A stretch of DNA of 64,000 nt from Globodera rostochiensis (Eukaryota; Nematoda; Chromadorea; Rhabditida; Heteroderidae): positions 1-64,000 of the forward strand of contig JAEVLN010000017.1 in NCBI GenBank assembly GCA_018350325.1, in the 5' to 3' direction. The position numbers and the translations under genes are program-made. Positions 35,508 through 46,259 of the stretch are shown here, piece by piece (position 1 is the stretch's first letter; each line of letters begins with the position of its first letter). The notes beneath the pieces are model-generated. The model did not search any database. It saw nothing but the letters and a program-made list of their open reading frames with translations, and was not told the DNA's origin.

Positions 35508-37413
35508 TGTTTTTACATTCCGTTGCCTTCGCTTTGCTTTTCCTCGAAGAGAATAAACTGTGAAAACGTATAAAACAGATAAATCAAGTCGGGAAATTGA
35601 GTCTTGCCGGGACTAGGATCTTTTGGAAGGCTTTTCTCAATTTGCGCGTGGCGTCATTTGAGAATAAATGTCCTTTCATCGTCGGATGTGTTTGGTATGG
35701 CAAAAAGTGAGTGCCTAAAATTTAAAATAAAAATAATTAAATGTTTATCGGAATGACTCCCCGGAGGGTATGTTTTGGTCCAACGGCAGAGACGGGGGAA
35801 CATCTTTTCGTTGCATTTCACCGGTTTTCTCTTCCTAAAAAGTCTGCTGATTTGCCGACCCTTTCATTGTCTGTCCCTGCCCTTTTACCATCAAAACGTT
35901 CGCAGTGAAACTTCGCGACGGACGAAAAATGCGTCCGGTGCCCGTGGCAATTGAACCAAATATTGGCGACGACAAAGTGACAACGATAAGCGAAACAATG
36001 ATCAGCCGAATCAGCAAACGAATTGAAACGATCGGAAATTGGCGGGCGTGGTGCTGACTCGGCTACGGACAACTCGGCTACTGGGGACTTTTTTTTGTTA
36101 CAACTTTTTTCAAACTACTCTAAATGCTTAGCTTTCTTTTGTAATATTACTCAGCTCAACGAGAGCTTTCGATTGATACTAATTACAACTAGCTAGCTTG
36201 AGCATAACCAAAGTTAGGACAGGAAAGGGCGAGTTTATTGGAGATGAACTGCTTTTCAAGTTCTAACTTTTTTGCAAGCCAACAGAATCAGAAGAAATTA
36301 CTATCAATCCAAAGCTCTCGTTGAACTGAGTAATATTACAAAAGAAAGCTAATCATTTTGAGTAGTCTGAAAAAAGTTGTAACAAAAAAAAGTCGTCCGT
36401 AGCCGAGTTGTCCGTAGCCGACTTGTCCGGACACGAATTGGCGATTGCTTTGTCCTCTCCCCCCGTCGGACATTGTCTCCCAACCTCGACAGATGGCCAA
36501 AGTGCCAATGCCAATATTCTCCAATTCCTCTCCGGTCTTTCACATAATTTGCCATTGTTGCACTATTTATTAGGGCATTTTGGGAATGAACAATTAATAA
36601 ATGAGTCAACTTAAATAAAGAGAAAAGGCAATAAATAAGTGTGAGAAAAAGCAATAGCCAAAAGAAGCGGAAACCGACAAATGATTGTTTCGATAATCGT
36701 CACTAATTATTTGAAATGTTGAAAAATAAACGAACATTGAAAGTTAATAATCGTGAGGGGCTTTATCACGAAAAATCTTGCGAATATGTAATGCCATAAT
36801 TGGTTTCGGCCAGATTAGGACCGTCGGGATGGAGTCCGGCTTCGGAATCCCGCCCAAACATAAGTTCCGTCTTTATGGCCCCGGCAAAAATGTTTTTTTC
36901 CGATTTTAAACATTTCTTACCTAAATACTTTTGTAGCAGAAATTTAAAAAATGAGTGATCTGACAGTTGGCGGTTAAGTCAATTTGGCAAGGGTTGGACT
37001 GAAACAGCGCCAACCCCGAGGGTAAAGTCTGACGAAGTTCGGTGGACAAAAGGCGTCGAATGTACTAAAATATTCATTGGAGTCAAGCTTTCGTATTTTC
37101 TATTTACTTAGTAACCTTTAAATGAAGGATTAATAATCCGATGATCCCCCCCCCCCCTCCGCCATTCTGCTGAACTTTGTTGCCATTGGTAACTAAAAAG
37201 GCGCCGGGGGGGGGGGGGGGGATTTGTGCCAAAAAGGCGCCGGGGGGGGGGGGGATTTGTGGATGATACACTCACTCAATGAAAGTGCGCATAGGACAAC
37301 AACAGACGGTTAAGGATGGCGAAACATTCGCGAAGATTCATCGGCAAAGTTGACAGACCCTTCGGAGATCGTCGAGCATTGCTTTCACTCTTTCCATTCT
37401 TTCTCATTTTGGA
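35508..37413. other. Intergenic region with a foldback element
   Basis: It contains the foldback element listed separately and two copies of a GGCGCC plus poly-G plus ATTTGTG unit near 37200-37257. On the minus strand at 35835-36040 there is a hydrophobic open frame (L-I-R-L-I-I-V-S-L-I-V-V) that resembles a signal anchor, but it has no ATG and no clear upstream exon, so I do not call it. Confidence 0.45.
36056..36428. mobile_element. Foldback (long inverted repeat) element
   Basis: Arms of about 125 bp at roughly 36056-36182 and 36302-36428 are imperfect reverse complements. They share TCGGCTACGGACAACTCGGC, GTTACAACTTTTTTCA and CTTTTGTAATATTACTCAG. The loop is about 120 bp. There is no coding capacity, so it is MITE-like. 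Outer ends carry tandem TCGGCTACGGACAA-type repeats. Confidence 0.75.
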
Positions 37414-38522
37414 ATGTTTCCGTCGGACGACTTCGTCCCCTCCGACCCGCGCCCCTCCACCGTTTGGGAGGCCCTCCGTCACGCACTAACCAACCGCCGT
37501 CTCATCGCCATGTACGGACTGACCTTCGTGTTGGCCGTGGCAATTCCGCTTATTGTCACTTTTGCCGTGCGAAAGTGGCGCGAACGGAACATTCGGCCAA
37601 AGTTGAAGGAACGCGCAGGTAACGCAAGACAAAAGTAAGGACAGAAAATGTCAAAACCACTCGCAGAAGCTGACGAACATTTGTCCAACCAAACGACAGG
37701 AACATTCAACAAAGCCATTCTGAACTCCCTGCACCATTTTGAGATGAGACACGAGAAATCCGACAAAACGGTGCAAATTAATAAACGAATTCTAATGGCT
37801 AAGTCGAAAAGCTTTTCGTTTTTTTGTTTCCGAAATTGCCGGCGGGCAGTTTCGGCATCCAATTTTGGCTTACAAATTAATATATTTTGAAGCTCGAACA
37901 TCGACCGAAAACAGCAAATGCTTTTAGAATTTTTCCATTGACAAACTCTGCTGGACACCGTCTGCGAATGTTGAAAATGAGCAGCAAAAGAATGAAGAAG
38001 AAAAGGAAGAAGAAAAGGAAGAAGAAAAGGAAGAGGAAAAGGAAGAGGAAAAAAAGACATTGTTGGAAAAGGAGGAAGGGAAGAAAAAGGTCAATTTAAT
38101 TGGGGGGGGGGGGGGAAACTCTCAAAAATATTTTAAACAGAGAAAACAGCGCAAAAAATACAAAGACCCGGACCCGGAAACGGCGGAGGGACTCAAAAAG
38201 TTGACAGAGAAAGGATTGCACGGGAAGGCGAGTCAAAATATGCAAATAATTTCATAAATAAATAAAATACATTCGTAAAAAAGTTGGCAACGGCTCAACT
38301 TCGTGCAAAAACTCAACTTTTGGAGGAGCAAATGAGCGATGAGGACCGGGAAAAGGTTTTCGACAAAATAATGGAAAATTTAAAATTTTTACATTTTATG
38401 AGCGAAATGCCCGTCAGGATCAGTTGGAGGCCATTTTCAAGCTGATGGAGGCGCAGAAAGAGAAGTTCGGCATCAACGACAAGGAGGAGTTGGTGGAGCA
38501 GCTGAAGATGTATTCGGTGTGA
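37414..38522 (+). CDS. MXRA7-like membrane protein
   Basis: Exons 37414-37618, 37667-37770, 37928-38089, 38141-38227, 38284-38355, 38403-38522 (249 aa, frame closed). One TM segment lies near residues 30-50 (L-I-A-M-Y-G-L-T-F-V-L-A-V-A-I-P-L-I-V). A Lys/Glu-rich coiled-coil-like stretch follows (repeated K-E-E-E), then E-Q-M-S-D-E-D-R-E-K and D-Q-L-E-A-I-F-K-L-M-E, ending Q-L-K-M-Y-S-V. The last two blocks resemble, from memory, the conserved C-terminus of vertebrate matrix-remodelling-associated protein 7, whose biochemical role is poorly known. The intron at 38228 uses a GC donor (AAG|GCGAGT). Confidence 0.6.
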
Positions 38523-38867
38523 AGAACGAACGGATCGAAGCGTCTTAATGTGTCGACACATTTAGTAGACAATTACGAGAAGTAGGAAATGCAAATATTA
38601 GGGGGAATCAAAATTCTTTCCAGCGAAGAAAACTCTTTCGATCTATCAAAGAATCAGTTGTTTAATTCCAGCAATCTTTGATCAAATAAAATTTAAATTT
38701 GTATTTCATGACATCTCCCCAAATGGTTTTTATGCCAACTTTGAGGAGCCATAACTTTCTTAATATGTAGTTGCGTCCGCGCAAAAATTTTTTGCAGATT
38801 CGTGCTTTAAGGACGGAGAGGAGTCGATTGGTATATTCGGCAAAAAACATTTTGCGCATCTCGGAAA

Positions 38868-39312
38868 ATTGCTCTCCGTGAAAAAGAGGAAAATTGCTCT
38901 CGGAAAATTTCTCTCCAACGCGGAAAATTGCTCTCCGTGAGAAAAAATAAAAATGGCAAAATTCATCCCAGAATTTTTCTATTTACCTATTCTTTCATCA
39001 CCACTGCTAGCCATAAACAGGAGAGTGGCTTAGGCCTAAGCCTAACGCGCCCCGAGCCAGGGTGGCTTAGGCCTAAGCCTAACGAACCCCCAATCTCTAA
39101 CTTTTTTCCCCTGTTAGTTCTAATTCAGTCCAAAAATATTTTTAAAAATCGGAAATATGTAGTTTAAAAGGTCTTTAGAAATTGTTTACTCCTCCATAGA
39201 CACTCACCGAATGTTATAAGAAATATTTACAAAATCGGGGTTCAAACCACCAGTTTTTTATTTTTTTCTCACGGAGAGCAATTTTCCGAAAAGTGTCGGA
39301 GAGCAATTTAAC
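38868..39312. repeat. Foldback cluster with AAATTGCTCTCCGTGAG arms
   Basis: Several copies of GGAAAATTGCTCTC lie at 38868-38940, and their reverse complement (CTCACGGAGAGCAATTT and GGAGAGCAATTTA) lies at 39268-39312. Between them are two direct copies of a TTAGGCCTAAGCCTAA segment. There is no coding capacity, so it is probably a foldback transposon remnant. Confidence 0.7.
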
Positions 39313-39417
39313 TAGACTCTTCGACATTGGGACATTTTTTGCCTTATTCGACAAAACGCTTTAAATTCTCAATTTTGAATTTTTATCAACTGAGTCCAGA
39401 CACTTCAGTCCGAGTCT

Positions 39418-39845
39418 AGGAGAATTGCGCACCGACAGTTTTGGAGAATTGCGCACGGAGAGTTGCGCACTAACACGGAGGATTGCGCACCACGGGCCAA
39501 AATTTTTGAAAAATATTTTTATACAAACTTGTCTGAAATTATGTTATTTGATACGCAAATTACGAATTCGACAATTAAAAATTAAATTGAGAATTTAAAG
39601 TGGTTTAAACCACCCTGGCTTTGGGTTCGTTAGGCTTAGGGCACCCTGAGCTTAGGGGTTCAATCAGCGCATCAAATAACATAATTTCAGGCAATTTTGT
39701 ATAAAATATTTTTCACAAATTTTGACCCGTGGTGCGCAATTCTCCATGTTGGTGCGCAACTCTCCGTGCGCAATTCTCCTTTTTTTTTTTTGCTGGTGCG
39801 CAATTCTCCACGGTGCGCAATCCTCCGTGCGCAATTCTCCGGCCC
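39418..39845. repeat. Foldback cluster with GCGCAATTCTCC repeats
   Basis: Left arm: repeated GGAGAATTGCGCAC followed by ATTATGTTATTTGATACGC. Right arm: the reverse complement, GCATCAAATAACATAAT, then repeated GTGCGCAATTCTCC. The arms are about 140 bp and AT-rich inside. The inner block (GCATCAAATAACATA) also occurs in the element at the centre of the giant palindrome (around 44605-44630 and 44945-44965). Confidence 0.75.
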
Positions 39846-40347
39846 CCTTCAGTCCCGGGTCTCAGGTAAAAGTTAGGCGCCGGCGGGGCAAAGTGGAATG
39901 CACCTCAAAGCAAATATAAAAAAGCAGCTTTAATGACCACGAAAAAACAAAATCAATTCTCAACAATCAGGTAACAAAAGAACTCCCATAATAAAACAAA
40001 ACAATGCTTTGGTGGAAAGACGGACGGAATGCAGAAAAATAGAGAAAGAAGCAGAATCTTCGATATAGTTTCTCATCAAACAACTGAGTATTAAAGTCAA
40101 TTTCGGAGGTCTCTCGCGCTTTCTCACATTTCAAATTCGAAATCCCCATTTAAAAATACCAAAACAAATGCCTTTAGGCATACTTACAAATTAGTGCGAG
40201 AGAAACCAAAAAAAACAAATTTCAAAAAAGCAAGGCAAAAGTTCAAGAATAATCCGTAATCGAGTCGATAAAGTGTGCTGGAAAAGAGATCCGCATAAAA
40301 TCCAAATAAATTTATAAAAATCCGATCGCTCGTCCAAATTCTTGGCA

Positions 40348-43300
40348 TCACCATGCGTCGTTGACAGCGTCGGCAGGCAATGGAGTCCGATGGTTGGCAG
40401 CCGCACTCCCGCACTTAGAAATTTTAGACGTTAAACAAACTAAGCTCTTCAACAGAAGAAGAAAGCGCACCTCTGCCGACGGAGCCGCTGTATTTTCCTT
40501 AGTTTCGTCGTTTGCCACATTTTTCGTCTCTTCGTCTTGCGCGCGAGCACCAAGTGGCACCGAGTTGGCTCCGCTGGCGGCGAGTGGCACCGAGTTGGCT
40601 CCGCTGGCGGCGAGTGGCACCGAGTTGGCTCCGCTGGCGGCGAGTGGCACCGAATTGGCTCCGCTGGCGGCCTCCGTAACGAGTGGCACCGAATTGGTCT
40701 CCTCACCGTTCTCCGTACCAAGTGGCACCGAATTGGCCCCGCTGGCGGCCTGCATACCAAGTGGCACCGAATTGGCACCGCTGGCGGTCTCCGCTTCGTC
40801 CGGTGGCATTTTGCCATCTGCCACTATCTTAAGCCAGTCTGGTACCTCCTGGTCACCCTTCTGGAGTCCCTGTGTAAGGGGATCAAAAGTGAAGGGGAAA
40901 ACGACGAGTGTGCCCTATTCAGCAAAATGCGTACTTCAACAAGTTCTTTTGCCAATTCAACATCCTCCGAGAGATCGAAGAACGATGTGGACGCGCCCTC
41001 CCTGATACGACCGGTGCGCCTGTCAGGAACAAAGAAGGCAGTCAGAAATGTAAAAACGCCACATTGCTAATTTTGTCGAACTTAGTTCGTATCCAAAAGC
41101 CGATTATCCTTCTAACAATAAGCCAAAAAATCACTTACCCAATTCGGTGCACATACGTTGTGTAGTCAATGGGCAAGTCCATGTTGATCACCTAAAACAT
41201 CAATGAGATAAAGTATCAACTCGTGACCAGCTCAAACATGGTCCAAATCCTTCAGATCGATGCCACGAGCGCACACATCGGTGGTCACAACCACCTGGTA
41301 ACGGCCAGCCCGAAAATCGTCCAATGCAGCATGTCTAAGCTTTTGTGGTCGATCCCTAAACATTAAATTTATTTGTTAGCAAATATATATTGAAAAACGA
41401 TTTGCACCCGTTGATGGTAGTAGACGGCACTTTGTTGAGGTTCAGGTACGTGGAAATGACATCTGCAGTGCGCTTCATCTTCACAAAAACCATTGTCGGA
41501 CGGATCTTCGGGTCCGGTTCATCAGCTGAAATAAAGCAATCGGTTGGGATTTCGAGGAAAAGCTCACGTTTCTCTGCTTTAAGCTCTGAACGCTCTTGCT
41601 CAAACAGCTGAATGAAATTATTTAAAAATTAAGACTTCAGGATTTCTGCGAGAATTAAAGACCTTAAGCAACTCGTGATTCTTGCTGGAACGATTGACAC
41701 GGACAAACTTCTGTAGAACTTTCATATTTGCTGACACAGGCTTCTTGTTGGAGACAAAGAGCGCTGTAGTCTTCACCCAGTCGTCGGCCCATTTTTGGAC
41801 CTCAATCGGAAAGGTTGCGCTGAAGAGCAGAGTCTGGCGGTCCTCAACCTAAAAATGACGTCACCTATAGTTACAATTGAATGAGTCAGAAAAATTAAAC
41901 CAGGGCACGCATTAGCCCCATAATGGTAAATCTCAACCAGATGATTAACCTTCGGCCATCCGTCAATCTTAGCGATTTGACGCAAATCTCGAGCGCTCTC
42001 ATCCTCCAGCAGCTGATCCGCCTCGTCCAAAACCAAAATCTTCACGTGTTCGAGGAGAATCTTTGATAAGTTTCAAATAATATTGAATTTGAAATCATTT
42101 GAAAACATTACATATTCTTCCTTGAGCAAATGCATAAAGCGACCGAGAGTCCCGATGAGAATGTCGCAGCCTGTTGTGGAGATGTCCTTCAGATTCTCGC
42201 GGAATTTGTATTTTCCATAAGTTCGAGCGACCGAAACATCGCATCCTAAATGCAAATTTAAACGAACTGCACTAATTAAACCGCGGTAGAAAAATCGGAA
42301 AAACCAAGCAGATAGTAGATCAAACCGAGAGGCCGACCCAGAAGAAAATAACATAAGGAAAAACAAAATGCTTCTTAAAAAGTTTCAAAGGTAGATCATC
42401 CACTACCCACTACCAGTACAACAGACTGATGTTAATGAATTCCAAAAAACCTTCTTACCGTCGGCCAGCTTCAGCGCTTGTTCGTACAACTGAATGACCA
42501 TTTCTCGTGTCGGTTCAATGATCAATGCGTAGGGGCAGATGCGTTTTGAGGAGAACTCGCCATTCTTCTTCTTGACCATAATTGCATTGACGAGTGGAAG
42601 TAAAAAAGCAGCACTTTTCCCACTGCCCGTCTCCGCATGCCCCTTGATGTCATGACCTAAAACTTTGTTGTAACATTTAAAAAAAAAGACATTCAACCGA
42701 CCGTCCATAATCAACGGAATGGTGCGCGACTGGATCTTCCGAGGCAGAGTGTATCCCGAACGCTCAATGTTCTTGAGCAGCAGCTCCTCAAACCCAGCTT
42801 CCTTCCAATTGCTTAAGTACAGAGACTTTTATCTCGCAGCTCCGTATTCAGAATGACAGTTCAAGAATAGAAGAATTAGCGCATCATACTTTCCCAAATT
42901 TGTATAACAACAATAAATTCAACGCAACAATTAGGAAGAAACCCAAACAAACACTCACTCCAATATCTGCTGACAGCCTTCACTGTTTGTCCCACTAATT
43001 TCCAAATCTTCGTCCTCCTCGCGAATGTCCAAATATTTGTCCTTCACCCTCAGATCGTCGCCAAAAATATCGTCGACAGAGCGCGTTTTCGGAATGTATG
43101 ATTCTTCCCGCAAACGTTCTTCCTCGGCTAAATTGGCAAGATGTTACCAAACAATGATATATATTGTTGCTTCCCAACATTAAGCTAGAGTTTACTAATC
43201 GCACTTACTGGCAAATCTTGTGGCACGGTCTCCATCTCCACCACCAAAGCGAGAACCCCCAAAACTTCCAAAGTCCTGACCACGAGAACGATTGTCCACT

Positions 43301-44232
43301 AAAATACAATTACTAAAGAGCCCGGGAGAACCAGGACTCCTTGTTCTAGTAATCACAAAACTCTTATCGGGGACTCAAACGATTCTAACCCCCGGACCGG
43401 TGCTTTTTTTTTATACCAGACATTAAAAAGTAACAGAGCGCAATTGGATTCACCCGTAACAGTAAACAATCATTTGTCCCGATTCGGATTTTCCCTTACG
43501 AGAATCAAAGCATACTATTGTTTTCTCGTCTAGGCCCGCGATCATCGCCACCAAATCGATTGCCTGCACCATCGCCTCTGAATAATTTATTTGAAAACCA
43601 ACAAAACGACTGGTTTATAAAGAAAAATTAACAACACTTTAAAATTGTTCAAATTCAAAACCCTGTAAGTACCTATCCGCGGAGAAACTGCCAAAACTTC
43701 TTCCGGCACTGCCTCTGCCTCCAAATGACGTTCCACCACCGCGACTACGACCACCCGAAGAATTTTCCTGTCCCCCGCCATTCTGCTGGTCAGCACTTGA
43801 AGTCAACGTACTACCACCTCGTCCACCTCCAAACGACCCGCCTCCCCGACCACCAAATCCACCAACACCACGGCTGGTGTTAAATGAAGAGATCCCCGTC
43901 CCCTTGCCTCGACCACCAAACGATGAGCCATCTCCACTTTTCTTTTCATTATCACCATCAACAGAGGCCGGTGTAGCGCCTCCAACAATTCCTCCGGCGC
44001 GGCCGCCAAATCCTGTTCCACCACCTCTGCCACCGCCGAAACCGCCTTCCTGCCCAGATCCCGCATCTCCACCGTTATTTTGGCCATTGCCAACTGAAGC
44101 ACCGCCGCCACCACCACCAAATCCTCTACCCCGGCTGCCAGGCGCTCCTCTGCCTCTGCCAAAAGATGGACCGCCTCGACTACCACCAAAGCCTCCACCG
44201 CCCTGTCCATTGCCTTCATCACCAAAATCCAT
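40348..44232 (-). CDS. Vasa/DDX3-like DEAD-box RNA helicase, left copy
   Basis: Fifteen exons, 5' to 3': 43673-44232, 43516-43577, 43209-43298, 42959-43127, 42702-42811, 42459-42656, 42112-42245, 41950-42060, 41663-41848, 41408-41607, 41238-41355, 41139-41191, 40935-41019, 40471-40869, 40348-40413 (846 aa). A Gly-rich FGG/RGG N-terminus is followed by the Q-motif region (N-W-K-E-A-G-F), A-E-T-G-S-G-K-S (motif I), P-T-R-E-M, G-T-L-G-R-F, V-L-D-E-A-D, S-A-T-F, A-R-G-I-D and H-R-I-G-R-T-G-R. It is an ATP-dependent RNA helicase of the Vasa/GLH/LAF-1 type, likely in germ granules. Ser in motif I and G-T-L-G-R for T-P-G-R are mild variants. The C-terminal repeats contain seven N-S-V-P-L units. The last 57-nt intron could be retained in frame. 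Confidence 0.9.
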
Positions 44233-46259
44233 CAAATCAGTTGATGTTAATCAGTGTATCTTATCTAAAATCACGGCTTCAACACAATCCCCACTGCACT
44301 CACTACTACAAAAATGTACAATATGAGAAAGGCGCGAGTAAAAAAGTTTTAAAACAAATGACTTTTCATTTGGATTTAGCTATTATTTGGAATTACTACA
44401 CTACATATATGGGAGTGGTTCGGATCCGAAATAAAAATACTAACAATCGCTTCATCTCGTCGATCTGATTACGAATCAGCAAAAAAATTTTTGCGGAAAC
44501 CACTTTGAAGAAAGTTGTGGCCCCTCAATGTTGGCCAAAACCCATAGGGGGACCCTTTTGGTCAATATTTTTAAAAAAATGTTTATTCTAAAAATGGTCT
44601 GAAAATATGTTATTTGATGCGCTGATGCTAGGGCTGGCATTATATGCACATGCATATTTTTTCCTGAACTGGGGACGGTCTGAAACGCACGAAAAACGTG
44701 TCTTCAGCTTGGTTTGAACTAGATCTAGAACGCATTTCCATGTGCATATTTCGCGATTTATGTATGTGCGTATTTTGGCATTTTGCCATTTTTATCCATA
44801 TTTCGCCATTTTCAAAAATTCCTTAACAAAAATTCAAAAACGCACTTCTAAGGATTTGACTTTTTAAATAAAAATCGACAAATTTGTGCATATTTTTTCA
44901 TGGAAAAAATATGCATGTGCATATAATGCCAGCCCTAGCATCAGTGCATCAAATAACATATTTTCAGACCATTTTTAGAATAAACATTTTTTTAAAAATA
45001 TTGACCAAAAGGGTCCCCCTATGGGTTTTGGCCAACATTGAGGGGCCACAACTTTCTTCAAAGTGGTTTCCGCAAAAATTTTTTTGCTGATTCGTAATCA
45101 GATCGACGAGATGAAGCGATTCTGAGTTTTCTTAACAAAAATTCAAAATGCACCCCTAAGGATTTGACTTTTTAAAATTTTTCAAAAAATGCACCCCTAA
45201 AAATTGACTTTTAAATAAAAATCGACAAATTTGTGCATATTTTTTCATTTTATGTGCATTTAATTGGAAAAGAGGCATGGATGGGATGAGGATTAGGTAA
45301 TGACTCAAAAAGAGAACGAAATGCCCATCTGGCATTCAGATACGACCTCTGGCTTATGGTTGTTGCCGCAGCTTAAAATATGTAGGTACCAATCGTTTTA
45401 TCTCATCGATGGGAATCGATAATCATTTATATGGAAAATCGGTTACATCAGTATTCTTAAATTTTACTTGTACATAAATGGTTATATTTATTGAGCTGAT
45501 TGTATGCCAGATGGGCATTTCGTTCTCTTTTTGAGTCATTACCTAATCCTCATCCCATCCATGCCTCTTTTCCAATTAAAGGCAAATAAAATGAAAAAAT
45601 ATGCACAAATTTGTCGATTTTTATTTAAAAAGTCAAATCCTTAGAAGTGCGTTTTTGAATTTTTGTTAAGGAATTTTTGAAAATGGCGAAATATGGATAA
45701 AAATGGCAAAATGCCAAAATACGCACATACATAAATCGCGAAATATGCACATGGAAATGCGTTCTAGATCTAGTTCAAACCAAGCTGAAGACACGTTTTT
45801 CGTGCGTTTCAGACCGTCCCCAGTTCAGGAAAAAATATGCATGTGCATATAATGCCAGCCCTAGCATCAGCGCATCAAATAACATATTTTCAGACCATTT
45901 TTAGAATAAACATTTTTTTAAAAATATTGACCAAAAGGGTCCCCCTATGGGTTTTGGCCAACATTGAGGGGCCACAACTTTCTTCAAAGTGGTTTCCGCA
46001 AAAATTTTTTTGCTGATTCGTAATCAGATCGACGAGATGAAGCGATTGTTAGTATTTTTATTTCGGATCCGAACCACTCCCATATATGTAGTGTAGTAAT
46101 TCCAAATAATAGCTAAATCCAAATGAAAAGTCATTTGTTTTAAAACTTTTTTACTCGCGCCTTTCTCATATTGTACATTTTTGTAGTAGTGAGTGCAGTG
46201 GGGATTGTGTTGAAGCCGTGATTTTAGATAAGATACACTGATTAACATCAACTGATTTG
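44233..46259. other. Shared upstream region between the two helicase genes
   Basis: It contains the palindrome centre (loop 45336-45503), the foldback element at 44445-45121 and a partial mirror copy at about 45592-46047. Short AT-rich 5' flanks of each gene (44236-44444 and 46048-46256) are identical and would be the promoters. No other gene is present. Confidence 0.6.
44445..45121. mobile_element. MITE-like element with AATCGCTTCATCTCGTCG termini
   Basis: It begins AATCGCTTCATCTCGTCGAT and ends with the reverse complement. Terminal inverted repeats extend about 190 bp, through the CCCCTATGGGTTTTGGCCAA block and GCATCAAATAACATA. The interior is AT-rich with GTGCATATTTTTTCAT repeats. There is no coding capacity. 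Only the gene-proximal half is present in the right arm of the giant palindrome. Confidence 0.7.

Larger units (their letters stand above)
38523..40284. other. Repeat-rich intergenic region
   Basis: It holds two foldback clusters (38868-39312 and 39418-39845, listed separately) and telomere-like hexamers. No supported gene was found, and ordinary coding signals are absent throughout. Confidence 0.55.

Noticed and set aside
35835..36040. Signal-anchor-like hydrophobic frame on the minus strand
   Set aside because: No ATG, upstream stop and adjacent foldback element; cannot be supported as a gene without an upstream exon.
43803..44326. Frames overlapping the helicase N-terminus, and mirror copies at 46166-46689
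   Set aside because: They are shadows of the Gly-rich FGG coding region in other frames and strands.
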